Assembly (NCBI GenBank): GCA_017308575.1 | Contig: JAFKEQ010000006.1 | Location: 5,001-69,000, forward strand | From: Afipia sp. | GTDB taxonomy: Bacteria > Pseudomonadota > Alphaproteobacteria > Rhizobiales > Xanthobacteraceae | DNA length: 64,000 bases | Direction: 5' to 3' | Part shown: in pieces, positions 7,789 to 16,223 of the stretch | Layout: each line of letters begins with the position of its first letter | How positions within the stretch are numbered: position 1 is the first letter of the stretch | Position numbers and translations under genes: made by a program | The notes under the pieces: generated by a model | Told to the model about the DNA's origin: nothing | What the model saw: only the letters and a program-made list of their open reading frames with translations | The model's database searches: none

Positions 7789-8694
7789 ATGGATATCGGA
7801 TTTATCGGACTTGGCGTCATGGGCGGACCCATGGCGCTCAACCTTGCGCGCGCAGGAACGCCGCTCGTGATCTGGAATCGCTCCGCGATCACAAGTGACA
7901 TCCTTGGCGTTCCGGGTGTGCGGTTGGCGGCGAGTGCGGCCGATGTTTTCCGTCAGACCCGGATCGTAATCCTGATGCTCGCCAACGAAGCGGCCGTCGA
8001 TTCCGTGCTGGGACGGGGAACGCCGGATTTCAGCGCGCGCGTCGCGCGGCACATCATCGTGCAGATGGGAACGATGCCGCCTGACTATTCGCGCGCGCTC
8101 GAAGCGGACATTCGCGCAGCAGGCGGCAGCTACGTCGAAGCGCCTGTCTCTGGTTCGCGCAAGCCGGCGGAAGCCGGACAACTGGTCGCCATGCTGGCCG
8201 GGGAGAGTGCTGCCGTTGAGGAGGTCCGTCCGCTGCTTCGGCCGATGTGCATGGAGTCCTTTGTCTGCGGGCAGGTGCCGAATGCGCTGATGATGAAGCT
8301 GGCGGTCAACTTGTTTCTGATCACGATGGTGACCGGTCTCGCTGAAGCGTCGCACTTCGCGGATCGCCACGGATTGGATATGGAGCAGTTCCGCGCGGTG
8401 CTCGATGCAGGTCCGATGGCGAGCAATGTCTCGCGCGTGAAGTTGTCGAAGCTCGTGACGCGCGATTTCGGCGTGCAGGCCTCGATCACCGATGTCCTGA
8501 AAAACAATCGGCTGGTTGCGGACGCGGCGAGAACAGCCGGGCTTGCGTCACCGTTGCTGGATGCCTGTTACGCCCTGTATGGCGAAACGCAGGAGATGGG
8601 ACTGGGCCAGTCCGATATGATCGCGGTGGTGCGTGCGCTGGAGTCGCGGACAGACGGCGCTAGACAAGCGCCGAAGCCCACTGCGCAGGGGTAA
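7789..8694 (+). CDS. Beta-hydroxyacid dehydrogenase-family NAD(P)-dependent oxidoreductase
   Basis: 301 aa, the usual length of the 3-hydroxyisobutyrate dehydrogenase / tartronate semialdehyde reductase family. The N-terminal Rossmann motif is [20 protein letters not shown] (residues 3-22). The substrate motif appears as [18 protein letters not shown], and the catalytic Lys lies in [11 protein letters not shown]. It oxidises or reduces a small beta-hydroxyacid; the substrate is unknown. The first codon ATG at 7789 directly precedes the Rossmann strand. The 3' end overlaps the convergent AraC-family gene by 35 bases. Confidence 0.88.
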   Translation: MDIGFIGLGVMGGPMALNLARAGTPLVIWNRSAITSDILGVPGVRLAASAADVFRQTRIVILMLANEAAVDSVLGRGTPDFSARVARHIIVQMGTMPPDYSRALEADIRAAGGSYVEAPVSGSRKPAEAGQLVAMLAGESAAVEEVRPLLRPMCMESFVCGQVPNALMMKLAVNLFLITMVTGLAEASHFADRHGLDMEQFRAVLDAGPMASNVSRVKLSKLVTRDFGVQASITDVLKNNRLVADAARTAGLASPLLDACYALYGETQEMGLGQSDMIAVVRALESRTDGARQAPKPTAQG

Positions 8695-9496
8695 GACCGT
8701 AAGCGCGTCTGAACTGCCGCGACATGTGGCTTTGATCCGCAAAGCCGGCTTCATGGGCTGCCGCCGCCGCGGGCTTGCCGGCTTTTAGCAGACGGCGTGC
8801 GATGTCGAGTTGACGTTGAATGCGAAAGCGACTCGGGCTGGTGCCGAACGCCGCGCGAAACTGCCGCGCGAGCGTCCACCGGTCGAGTCCGGCCACGCGC
8901 TCAAGCTCCGCCATTGTGTATGAAACGGTAGGGCGTGCCGCGATCACATCGCGGACATGCTTCACGGCTTCAAGGGCAAGCGGCCGGAATGGTGTTGGGC
9001 GGGAAGACGTCGCTGCCGTCAGTGCGTCCGCCAGCGTTGCGACAAGCTCGGTTTGCGCAAGATCATCGAGGGCGGCATCGAAGTCCCAAAGGCCGGAACT
9101 ATCGGCGAGTTGCGCAAGGTCGATTACGGGATTGGCGACAAAGGGAAGCGGTTGGCCGCCGAGCGCCTTCTGGACCAAGGCCGGATCGATATAGGCGATC
9201 CGGTATCGGAAACCGGCTTCCGTTCCTGCGCCGCCGTCGTGGAGTTCATCCGGGTGAAGGATATGAACCTGGCCCGGTAGGCAGTGCCACTGCGCGCCGC
9301 GAAAGCGGAAGCTCTGGACGCCGGACAAGGTGATCCCGATGGCGTAGGTGTCGTGCCGATGCGGTGAAAATGCCTGGCCGTAAAGATGGGCTTCCAGACG
9401 CTCGATGCCGTCGCTGCCTGCCGCAAGCTTGATGCGATTGTCGCGCTGTCGGGGGCGCATGTGCCGGACCGGGTTCGTTGGATCGTCAAGATCCAA
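8660..9496 (-). CDS. AraC-family transcriptional regulator
   Basis: 278 aa from the TTG at 9496; the ATG at 9460 gives a 266-aa protein and is equally possible. An N-terminal cupin-like sensor domain ([18 protein letters not shown], residues about 42-60) precedes a C-terminal AraC helix-turn-helix pair ([24 protein letters not shown] and [31 protein letters not shown]). It is probably a ligand-responsive activator. Targets are unknown. Its gene ends inside the convergent dehydrogenase gene. Confidence 0.88.
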   Translation of the reverse strand: MDLDDPTNPVRHMRPRQRDNRIKLAAGSDGIERLEAHLYGQAFSPHRHDTYAIGITLSGVQSFRFRGAQWHCLPGQVHILHPDELHDGGAGTEAGFRYRIAYIDPALVQKALGGQPLPFVANPVIDLAQLADSSGLWDFDAALDDLAQTELVATLADALTAATSSRPTPFRPLALEAVKHVRDVIAARPTVSYTMAELERVAGLDRWTLARQFRAAFGTSPSRFRIQRQLDIARRLLKAGKPAAAAAHEAGFADQSHMSRQFRRAYGLTPAQWASALV

Positions 9497-9500
9497 ATCA

Positions 9501-9537
9501 TACGGCCGCCCTTGCGGACGGCCGTAATGTCTTTTTT
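9501..9537 (+). terminator. Hairpin with T run between cupin and AraC genes
   Basis: TACGGCCG (9501-9508) pairs perfectly with CGGCCGTA (9519-9526), followed on the plus strand by ATGTCTTTTTT. Both flanking genes are on the minus strand, so the T run is on the wrong side for ending cupin transcription. It may stop antisense transcription or act as a hairpin-only terminator. Confidence 0.5.
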
Positions 9538-9550
9538 GAATATCAGCGTC

Positions 9551-10036
9551 TCAGTTGGTCTTGCCGAATTGCGGCTCGTCGGGCTTGACGAAGAGATTGC
9601 CGCTCGGCCCGTAGCCGGTGATCTGGATGATCGCGCCTTCCTCGCGCGTGCCGTCCCAATGCACCTTGCCGTTCGGATGCATCATGTAGGCGCCGGTCTT
9701 GAGCGGGATGGCTTTCTCGGGCTCGAACGCATCTCCTGTGCCGGTGTACCAGGTCCCCGACAGCACCACGACATGGCGGTCTTCCGGATGCTTGTGCGGC
9801 TTGCTCATGATACCCGGGGGCCATTTGATGCGCAGGACATAGATGCCGGGCTTCGATGGATCGCCGAACAGTGTCGCCACCTCGACGCCGACGCCGAACG
9901 GATTTTTGTACTGCTCCTCGCCCTGCTTGATGCGGATAAAGCCGTCCTTGTCGGTGTCTGCCTTCGCGGCAGGATAGGCGGCGATGGTCAGCGCCATGGC
10001 GCATCCGGCGATCGCAAGTGCGGTCTTGATTGTCAC
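9551..10036 (-). CDS. Exported cupin-domain protein
   Basis: 161 aa with a signal peptide (MTIKTALAIAGCAMALTIAAYPAAKA, cleavage near residue 26). The mature part is a single cupin barrel: PPGIMSKPHKHPEDRHVVVLSGTWYTG carries the first metal-binding motif with paired His residues, and the second motif lies around MMHPNGKVHWDG. Periplasmic location is inferred, the activity is unknown. The gene stands alone on the minus strand. Confidence 0.85.
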   Translation of the reverse strand: MTIKTALAIAGCAMALTIAAYPAAKADTDKDGFIRIKQGEEQYKNPFGVGVEVATLFGDPSKPGIYVLRIKWPPGIMSKPHKHPEDRHVVVLSGTWYTGTGDAFEPEKAIPLKTGAYMMHPNGKVHWDGTREEGAIIQITGYGPSGNLFVKPDEPQFGKTN

Positions 10037-10117
10037 GGATTGTTTCTCCCTTGTTTCTTGTTGTGCAGGGAGGCTAACCCGCTTCCGTCGCGGCAGGCAA
10101 CGAGCGGTGCAGCAAGA

Positions 10118-10642
10118 TCACCACGGCAGGCCGCAAAGGTCGATGGTGCCTTCGCGCAGCAGCCGCTTGATCTTGAAAACATAGGGCGACAACGCCGTGA
10201 ATGGTGTTCGTCCTCCGGACTGTTCGGCATAAACGGTGCCGTTGAAGGTCTGCCAGCCGAGTTTTTCATAAAATGCCGCATGATGCGGTTCGCAGAACAG
10301 CATGCCGAAATCGGTGCCGCGCTCTTCCGTCAGCGTATGGATCGCAGCATTGATCGCCAGTGTCGCATAGCCGCGGCCGCGCACATCTTCACGCGTGGCA
10401 ACGCTACCGATGCCGCCGATGATCACCTTGCGGCCGTTCCAGGTGCCGGTCCGGCGTGTGATCCCCACATGGCAGACCGTGTCCCAGTCCAGATCGATCG
10501 TCACCCGCAGGTCGGGAGGGGCGAACGCGATGTGGTCTTGCGGCAGGGACTTCACCCCATCGGGCGGCCAGACCGAGGTGAGCAGGGGCTTTGCGGCGCG
10601 CCAGCCGGAATCTCCGGTCGTAATATCGATCTCGATGCTCAT
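10118..10642 (-). CDS. GNAT acetyltransferase, resembling AAC(2')
   Basis: 174 aa. The ATG at 10642 opens MSIEIDITTGDSGWRAAKPLL; the long open frame upstream of it is non-coding. The acetyl-CoA binding motif is SVATREDVRGRGYATLAINAA, where RGRGYA matches the GNAT Q/RxxGxG/A pattern. The C-terminal half (FYEKLGWQTFNGTVY, and the final GTIDLCGLPW) resembles aminoglycoside 2'-N-acetyltransferases, which end in an Asp-rich strand and a terminal Trp. Activity on aminoglycosides is an inference from shape only. It is divergent from the MFS transporter gene. Confidence 0.78.
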   Translation of the reverse strand: MSIEIDITTGDSGWRAAKPLLTSVWPPDGVKSLPQDHIAFAPPDLRVTIDLDWDTVCHVGITRRTGTWNGRKVIIGGIGSVATREDVRGRGYATLAINAAIHTLTEERGTDFGMLFCEPHHAAFYEKLGWQTFNGTVYAEQSGGRTPFTALSPYVFKIKRLLREGTIDLCGLPW

Positions 10643-10768
10643 TTTCTTGCGTGTTTCTGTGTATCCGCCGCGCACATCTGCATTGTTCCTGGATCGATGG
10701 CAAAATCCCGATTCCAATGCCAAAATCAGAAAAACATTCCAGGGCCCCCCGAGGCCGGAGGAAAGACA

Positions 10769-12010
10769 ATGCGGGCTGACCAACTTACATCCTATCAGCG
10801 CTGGTCGATTCTGATCGGCGCGTCCGTCATGCTGAGCCTGTCCATGGGTATGCGGCAGAGCTTCGGGCTTTTCCAGCCCTCGATCCTGCACGACACCCAG
10901 ATCACGACGGCCGACTTCTCGCTCGCCACCGCGATCCAGAATATCGTGTGGGGCATCACCCAGCCCTTCGTCGGCATCTTCGCGGACCGTTACGGCGCGC
11001 GCTATGTCATGGTCACCGGCGTATTGGTGTACATGCTCGGCCTCGTCACCATGATCTTCGCGACCACGGCGCTGACCTTTACCTTCGGCGCAGGCATCTG
11101 CGTCGGCATCGCGCTGTCGTGCACGGCATCGAGCATGAGCATGACGGTGTCGGCGCGCGCGGTCTCTGCGGCCAAGCGCAGCGTCACCATGGGCGCGATT
11201 TCCGCCGCCGGTTCGATCGGCCTCGTGATCGCCTCGCCGCTGGCGCAGGCCCTGATCTCGACCTCGGGCTGGCAGATCGCGCTGGTCGGCTTCCTCGCTC
11301 TCGCCTGCGTCATGATCCCGTCGGCTTTCAGCGCGGGCAAGGCGGACAAGATCGAGATCGACAAGGCGGATGACGTAAGCCAGTCGCTGGGCGCGGTGGT
11401 GCAGTCGGCGCTCGGCCATTCCGGCTATGTCATCATGGCGCTGGCGTTCTTCGTCTGCGGATTGCAGCTTGTCTTCATCACCACGCATCTGCCGAATTAT
11501 CTCGCGATCTGCGGGCTCGATCCATCGCTCGGCGCATCGGCGCTGGCGCTGATCGGACTGTTCAACGTGTTCGGATCGTATCTGTTCGGCTGGCTCGGAG
11601 GACGTTATCCCAAGCAGCTTCTGCTCGGCGGCATCTACATCGTGCGTTCGCTGGCCATTGCGGTGTACTTCATCCTGCCTGCGACGCCAGCCTCGACGCT
11701 GATCTTCGCCGCGGTGATGGGCTCGCTCTGGCTTGGCGTCATTCCGCTGGTCAACGGTCTTGTCGCGCAACTGTTCGGCCTGCGCTTCATGGCTACGCTG
11801 ACCGGTATCGCGTTCCTTAGCCATCAGGTGGGTTCGTTCATCGGCGCATGGGGAAGCGGCCTGATCTTCGATCATCTCGGCAGCTACGATCTGGCGTGGA
11901 AGGGCGCGGTGATCATCGGCCTGATCGCCGGATCGTTCCAGATGCTGATGAATGTCAGGCCGCCGAAGCCGAAGGAAAATCTGGGTGGGGCGCTGCCCAA
12001 TGCGGCCTGA
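10769..12010 (+). CDS. MFS transporter
   Basis: 413 aa. The start ATG at 10769 follows GGAGGAAAG and opens MRADQLTSYQRWSILIGASVMLSLSMGMRQSFGLF, the first of about 12 predicted hydrophobic segments. FADRYGARYVMVTGVLVYMLG matches the MFS loop 2-3 motif (usually GxxxDRxGRR). The second half starts near residue 210 after a charged loop (AGKADKIEIDKADD). It resembles oxalate/monocarboxylate-type MFS carriers, but the substrate cannot be assigned. It is divergent from the GNAT gene, so the 126-base gap holds both promoters. Confidence 0.9.
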   Translation: MRADQLTSYQRWSILIGASVMLSLSMGMRQSFGLFQPSILHDTQITTADFSLATAIQNIVWGITQPFVGIFADRYGARYVMVTGVLVYMLGLVTMIFATTALTFTFGAGICVGIALSCTASSMSMTVSARAVSAAKRSVTMGAISAAGSIGLVIASPLAQALISTSGWQIALVGFLALACVMIPSAFSAGKADKIEIDKADDVSQSLGAVVQSALGHSGYVIMALAFFVCGLQLVFITTHLPNYLAICGLDPSLGASALALIGLFNVFGSYLFGWLGGRYPKQLLLGGIYIVRSLAIAVYFILPATPASTLIFAAVMGSLWLGVIPLVNGLVAQLFGLRFMATLTGIAFLSHQVGSFIGAWGSGLIFDHLGSYDLAWKGAVIIGLIAGSFQMLMNVRPPKPKENLGGALPNAA

Positions 12011-12131
12011 GATGGCAATTTAGGGATCAAGCGGCGATTTCACGCGGCGTATCTTCTGTTCCCCTCTCCGGGAAACCTTCTATAGTGCGCCGCGTTGACA
12101 CCTTGTCACCCATAATTTCCGGAATAGACCC

Positions 12132-12731
12132 ATGACCTTCACGCTCCCGAATTTGCCTTATGCCTACGATGCGCTCCAGCCTTACATGTCCAAGGAGACG
12201 CTCGAGTATCACCACGACAAGCATCATCAGGCTTACGTGACCAACGGCAACAACCTGCTGAAGGGCACGGAATTCGAGGGCAAGTCCCTTGAAGACATCG
12301 TGAAGGGCTCGTTCGGGAAGAACGCGCCGCTCTTCAACAATGCCGGCCAGCACTACAACCACAACCACTTCTGGAACTGGATGAAGCCGAACGGCGGCGG
12401 CGACAAGCTGCCGGGCAAGCTCGCCAAGAAGATCGACGAGGATCTCGGCGGTCTCGAGAAGTTCAAGACCGACTTCGCGGCCGCCGGCGCCGGCCAGTTC
12501 GGCTCGGGCTGGGCCTGGCTCTCGGTCAAGAACGGCAAGCTCGAAGTCTCGAAGACGCCGAACGGCGAAAACCCGCTGGTTCACGGCGCGACCCCGATCC
12601 TCGGCGTCGACGTGTGGGAGCACTCCTACTACATCGATTATCGCAACCGCCGTCCGGATTATCTCAAGGCATTCGTCGATCACCTCGTGAACTGGGAATA
12701 CGTCGAGTCCCTGTTCGAGAAAGCCGTGTGA
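12132..12731 (+). CDS. sodB: Superoxide dismutase [Fe]
   Basis: 199 aa, typical for iron/manganese SOD. It dismutates superoxide to oxygen and hydrogen peroxide in the cytosol. Metal ligands are visible: His27 in YHHDKHHQAYV, His in QHYNHNHFW, and Asp and His in DVWEHSYYIDY. NNAGQHYNHNHFW and GSGWAWL favour the iron form. The gene is monocistronic by context, with a strong terminator at 12758. Confidence 0.95.
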   Translation: MTFTLPNLPYAYDALQPYMSKETLEYHHDKHHQAYVTNGNNLLKGTEFEGKSLEDIVKGSFGKNAPLFNNAGQHYNHNHFWNWMKPNGGGDKLPGKLAKKIDEDLGGLEKFKTDFAAAGAGQFGSGWAWLSVKNGKLEVSKTPNGENPLVHGATPILGVDVWEHSYYIDYRNRRPDYLKAFVDHLVNWEYVESLFEKAV

Positions 12732-12757
12732 CAATCGCACGACTGTCGTACTAACCT

Positions 12758-12787
12758 GCGGGGCCTTAGTGGCCCCGCTTTTATTTT
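12758..12787 (+). terminator. Terminator of sodB
   Basis: GCGGGGCC (12758-12765) and GGCCCCGC (12771-12778) form a perfect 8-bp stem with a five-base loop, followed by TTTTATTTT. It lies 27 bases after the sodB stop. Confidence 0.92.
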
Positions 12788-12808
12788 GAAATCATCCCGG
12801 ACGAGTCC

Positions 12809-13183
12809 ATGAACTACATTCTGGTTTTCCTTGGCGGCGGTCTCGGTGCATCGCTTCGCCATACGGTCAATGTCGGTTGCGCCCGCGCCTGCGGCCTTAA
12901 CTTTCCCTACGGCACGTTCGTGATCAACATCACCGGCTCGCTGGTGATGGGCCTGATCGCGGGCTATCTCGCCTTCAAGGGTGAAGCGTCGCAGCCCTGG
13001 CGGCTGTTTCTGATGACGGGCGTGCTCGGCGGCTACACCACGTTCTCTGCGTTTTCTCTGGATGCGGTAACGCTCTATGAGCGCGGCCAGGGCGGCCTTG
13101 CCGCATTCTATGTGCTGGGCTCGGTAATGCTGTCGATCGCAGGACTAATCGGCGGCCTCTCGCTGGTCCGGCATTTTTCTTAA
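12809..13183 (+). CDS. crcB: Fluoride efflux channel CrcB (Fluc)
   Basis: 124 aa with four hydrophobic segments, the usual size of a Fluc subunit. Conserved features are GGGLGASLRH (residues 7-16), GTFVINITGSLVMG (with the pore Asn) and GVLGGYTTFSAFSLD (the Phe-box region). Fluc exports fluoride as a dual-topology dimer in the inner membrane. I see no fluoride riboswitch in the 21 bases between the sodB terminator and the start. Confidence 0.93.
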   Translation: MNYILVFLGGGLGASLRHTVNVGCARACGLNFPYGTFVINITGSLVMGLIAGYLAFKGEASQPWRLFLMTGVLGGYTTFSAFSLDAVTLYERGQGGLAAFYVLGSVMLSIAGLIGGLSLVRHFS

Positions 13184-13197
13184 GTCGCGGGTCCGTC

Positions 13198-13794
13198 TTG
13201 TCTGTTCCTGACGCGAAGACCGAACCTGCCGAAGAGCGGGACGACGTCGAAGCCGGCCCGCCGCGCAAGGGCAAGCCGTTCGGCTGGTCGACCTTCATCA
13301 TCGCGGTGCTCGTGGCAGTAAGTGCGGCGCTGGTCTGGCGGCGCGACGGCTTCGACGCGGTGTGGGCCATTCTGTTTCACGACGTGTCGCTGTTCGGCGA
13401 GATCATGCCGCGCGTGCTCGCGGGCTGTCTGCTCGGCGGGCTGATCGCCGCCGTGCTGCCCCATGACAAGGTCTCGAAATCGCTCGGTCCGGACTCCGGT
13501 TTGAAGGGACTGCTGATCGGAACGGCGTTCGGCGCGATCCTGCCAGGCGGACCGTTCACCGCCTATCCGGTGGCGAGCGCGCTGCTCGCTGTCGGCGCGG
13601 ATTTCGGCGCGACCATAGCGATGGTCGTGAGCTGGACCATGATCGGCTATGGCCGCGCGGTGGCGTGGGAAATGCCGATCATGGGGCCGGACTTCACGCT
13701 CTGGCGCATCCTCATTTCATTGCCGATGCCCGTGCTGGCCGGGGCCTTCGGCCGTTTCGTTTACATTCGCGTCAGGCACAGGTTCGGGCTGTGA
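13198..13794 (+). CDS. Permease half 1 (DUF318/ArsP-like)
   Basis: 198 aa starting at TTG (13198); no ATG lies near the N-terminus. A charged Pro/Glu/Asp-rich cytosolic stretch of about 28 residues is followed by roughly four membrane segments. The motif GAILPGGPFTAYPVASALLAVGADFG is the Pro-Gly-Gly-Pro turn of the predicted permease family (COG0701, ArsP-like). It is about half the size of a full permease. The next gene encodes a second half with a matching turn, and the start GTG of that gene overlaps this stop by four bases. Confidence 0.75.
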   Translation: MSVPDAKTEPAEERDDVEAGPPRKGKPFGWSTFIIAVLVAVSAALVWRRDGFDAVWAILFHDVSLFGEIMPRVLAGCLLGGLIAAVLPHDKVSKSLGPDSGLKGLLIGTAFGAILPGGPFTAYPVASALLAVGADFGATIAMVVSWTMIGYGRAVAWEMPIMGPDFTLWRILISLPMPVLAGAFGRFVYIRVRHRFGL

Positions 13795-14288
13795 CGACGC
13801 TGATCATCGACATCCTGCTGTGGGGCTCGCTGATTGGCGTGGGCTTTGTCGCGTGGCGGCAGGACAGGACGGTGCTGACCGTCGCGCTACGCAACGGCGG
13901 GATGGATTTCATCAATGTCGTGCCACGCATTGCACTGGGCGTCATCGGGTCCGGCTTCATCGCGGCGATCATTCCCTCTAGCATCATTGTCGGCGGGCTT
14001 GGCCCGGATACCGGCTGGCTCGGAGTGGCCATGTCGGTGCTTGCCGGTGCGGCGACCCCAGGCGGGCCGGTGGTGGGCTTTTCCATCGGAGCGGTTGCGC
14101 TCAAGAGCGGCGCAGGCACGCCACAGGTGGTCGCCTATGTGGTCGCGTGGGCCCTGTTCGCGTTCCAGCGGGTGATTCTGTGGGAAATTCCCTTCATGCC
14201 CGCCCGGTTTGTCTGGTTCCGGTGCGCAGTTTCCGTCCCGGTTCCATTTCTGGCGGCTGCCGTCGCGATGATCACCGGGAAACCATAA
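13791..14288 (+). CDS. Permease half 2 (DUF318/ArsP-like)
   Basis: 165 aa from the GTG at 13791, which overlaps the preceding stop as GTGA. Four or five hydrophobic segments with GAATPGGPVVGFSIGAVALKSGAG repeating the turn seen in half 1. The two proteins plausibly assemble as a heterodimer corresponding to the two internal repeats of a full COG0701 permease. The transported substrate is unknown. The zinc operon promoter follows downstream. Confidence 0.75.
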   Translation: MTTLIIDILLWGSLIGVGFVAWRQDRTVLTVALRNGGMDFINVVPRIALGVIGSGFIAAIIPSSIIVGGLGPDTGWLGVAMSVLAGAATPGGPVVGFSIGAVALKSGAGTPQVVAYVVAWALFAFQRVILWEIPFMPARFVWFRCAVSVPVPFLAAAVAMITGKP

Positions 14289-14323
14289 GACCGTCCGCCC
14301 TTGCGGGATCATGGACTCGGGTT

Positions 14324-14340
14324 ATGTTATAATATAACAT
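14324..14340. promoter_or_regulatory. Zur box
   Basis: A perfect inverted repeat ATGTTATA-A-TATAACAT with an A at its centre. This matches the alphaproteobacterial Zur operator (ATGTTATA-type half sites). It lies 54 bases ahead of the first gene of a zinc uptake operon. Zur with zinc would repress here. Confidence 0.85.
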
Positions 14341-14393
14341 TTTGCGATGCCGGGGCTTCAGGCCAGCCGGCCTTTGGTTTCGGAACACCGTTC

Positions 14394-14591
14394 ATGGCCC
14401 ATACGCACGGGCACACCCACGCTCACGACCATCACGGACACGACCACGGTCATAGCCATGGTCCGGCGTCGCCGCATCCGGCGCAGCCGCTGACATGGTC
14501 CATTCTGCGCATGACGCTGGCGGCGCGTGTGGCGGCGGCCGTGGCGATCAGCGTGGGGCTCTGGGCCGTTGTGCTGCTGGCGATGAGGTGA
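14394..14591 (+). CDS. His-rich single-span membrane microprotein of the zinc operon
   Basis: 65 aa. Residues 3-23 ([20 protein letters not shown]) hold 10 His and several Asp, a likely zinc-binding tail. After a Pro-rich hinge, residues 34-65 form one hydrophobic segment (LAARVAAAVAISVGLWAVVLLAMR). It is the first gene of the operon, ending two bases before the ATPase start. It may collect or buffer zinc at the membrane. The family is unknown to me. Confidence 0.75.
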   Translation: MAHTHGHTHAHDHHGHDHGHSHGPASPHPAQPLTWSILRMTLAARVAAAVAISVGLWAVVLLAMR

Positions 14592-14593
14592 GC

Positions 14594-15346
14594 ATGGCCA
14601 CGCAGCTCCGGTTCGATAATGTCACGCTCGGTTACGATCGCCATCCCGCCGTGCATCATCTCAGCGGCGAGGTCGCCTCCGGCGCGCTGGTCGCGGTGAT
14701 CGGCCCCAACGGCGCGGGAAAGTCCACGCTGTTTCGTGGCATCGTCGGCATTCTCAAGCCGCTGTCCGGCGTGATCTCGCTCGGCGACCTTCGCCCGCGC
14801 GACATCGCTTACCTGCCGCAGACCGCAGATATCGACCGCAGCTTTCCCATTTCTGTTTACGACTTCGTCGGCACGGGTCTGTGGCGGCGCAAGGGCATCT
14901 TTGGCGGCCTTGGCAAGGCCGAGCAGGGCCGGATCACCGATGCGCTGGCCGCTGTCGGCCTCAGCGGTTTTGAGAACCGTCCGATCGGCACGCTGTCGGG
15001 CGGCCAGATGCAGCGCATGTTGTTTGCCCGCGTGCTGCTGCAGGACGCGCGCATCATCGTGCTCGATGAGCCTTTCAACGCCATTGATGCCAAGACCTCC
15101 GCCGATCTGGTGGCGCTGGTGCGGCACTGGCATGACGAAGGACGCACGGTGCTGGCCGCGCTGCATGACATGGAAATGGTGCGTGCGAACTTCCCAGAGA
15201 CGCTGCTGCTGGCGCGCTCGAAAGTGGCATGGGGCAAGACGGCCGATGTGCTGACCGCGGAGAATCTTCTGGCCGCGCGGCACATGTGCGAAGCCTTCGA
15301 CGATTCCGCCGCGCCCTGTATCGAAACGCCATCGCGCGCCGCGTGA
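14594..15346 (+). CDS. znuC: Zinc ABC transporter ATP-binding protein
   Basis: 250 aa. The ATG at 14594 follows GAGGTGAG. It has Walker A GPNGAGKST (about residues 37-45), signature LSGGQMQRM, Walker B RIIVLDEPF and the H-loop ALHDMEM. The sequence groups with metal-type (ZnuC/MntB/AztA) ATPases. It powers zinc import with the permease and binding protein encoded just downstream, and the Zur box upstream supports zinc. The gene order ATPase-permease-binding protein is that of aztABC. Confidence 0.92.
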   Translation: MATQLRFDNVTLGYDRHPAVHHLSGEVASGALVAVIGPNGAGKSTLFRGIVGILKPLSGVISLGDLRPRDIAYLPQTADIDRSFPISVYDFVGTGLWRRKGIFGGLGKAEQGRITDALAAVGLSGFENRPIGTLSGGQMQRMLFARVLLQDARIIVLDEPFNAIDAKTSADLVALVRHWHDEGRTVLAALHDMEMVRANFPETLLLARSKVAWGKTADVLTAENLLAARHMCEAFDDSAAPCIETPSRAA

Positions 15347-15353
15347 GTTCGTC

Positions 15354-16223
15354 ATGATTTACGATGCACTGATCGCGCCCTTCACCGAATTCGAGTTCAT
15401 GCGCCGCGCGCTGGCCGGTGTCATTGCGCTTGCATTGGGCGGTGCGCCGATCGGCGTCTTTCTGATGCTGCGGCGGATGAGCCTTGTGGGCGACGCCATG
15501 GCGCACGCGATCCTGCCGGGCGCGGCGGTGGGCTTCCTGCTGTCCGGCCTCAATCTGTTCGCGATGACCTTCGGCGGGCTGGTGGCGGGCTTCGCCGTCG
15601 CAATCCTGTCCGGCCTGGTCGCGCGCAGCACCGAGCTGAAGGAAGATGCGTCGCTTGCGGCATTCTATCTTGTGTCGCTTGCGCTCGGCGTCACCATCGT
15701 CTCCATTCGCGGCACCAACATCGATCTGCTGCATGTGCTGTTCGGCAATATCCTGGCGATGGACGATCAGACCTTGATGGTGATCGCGTTCAACGCGACC
15801 TTCACGCTGATCCTGCTGGCGGTGATCTATCGGCCGCTGGTGATCGAAAGCGTCGACCCGGTGTTCCTGCGCACGGTGAGCCGCGCCGGCGCGCCGGCGC
15901 ATCTGGCTTTTCTCGCGCTGGTGGTCATTAATCTGGTCAACGGCTTCCATGCGCTCGGCACTTTGCTGGCGGTGGGGCTGATGATCCTGCCCGCGGGCAT
16001 CGCGCGCTTCTGGTCGCGTGACATCACCGGCATGATCGGCATTGCGGTGGTGAGCGCCGCGCTCTCCGGCTACGCGGGACTGCTGCTCTCGTTCCACACC
16101 AAGGTGCCGTCCGGCCCCGCGATCATTCTGGTCTGCGCGGCGCTCTATGTGGTGTCCGTGCTGTTCGGCAGCGTGAGCGGCCTGGTGCGGCAGCTCTTTC
16201 CCGGCCGCCACCTCGAAGCATGA
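15354..16223 (+). CDS. znuB: Zinc ABC transporter permease
   Basis: 289 aa with about eight membrane segments. GVIALALGGAPIGVFLMLRRMSLVGDAMAHAILPGAAVGF near the N-terminus is the conserved ABC-3 family start, and EDASLAAFYLVSLALG and LLAVGLMILPAGIARFWS follow. It forms the membrane channel of the zinc importer. It starts seven bases after the ATPase gene and overlaps the binding-protein gene by four bases (ATGA). Confidence 0.92.
   Translation: MIYDALIAPFTEFEFMRRALAGVIALALGGAPIGVFLMLRRMSLVGDAMAHAILPGAAVGFLLSGLNLFAMTFGGLVAGFAVAILSGLVARSTELKEDASLAAFYLVSLALGVTIVSIRGTNIDLLHVLFGNILAMDDQTLMVIAFNATFTLILLAVIYRPLVIESVDPVFLRTVSRAGAPAHLAFLALVVINLVNGFHALGTLLAVGLMILPAGIARFWSRDITGMIGIAVVSAALSGYAGLLLSFHTKVPSGPAIILVCAALYVVSVLFGSVSGLVRQLFPGRHLEA

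Noticed and set aside
9386-10768. Long open frame in front of the MFS transporter
   Set aside because: The extension is Arg/His-rich, lies antisense to the cupin and GNAT genes, and a good Shine-Dalgarno with ATG at 10769 precedes the first membrane segment.
10643-11875. Long minus-strand open frame upstream of the GNAT gene
   Set aside because: It is antisense to the MFS gene, with Arg/Asp/Glu-rich shadow composition; the real start is the ATG at 10642.
12809-13183. Fluoride riboswitch upstream of crcB
   Set aside because: Only about 21 bases separate the sodB terminator and the start codon; too short for the motif.
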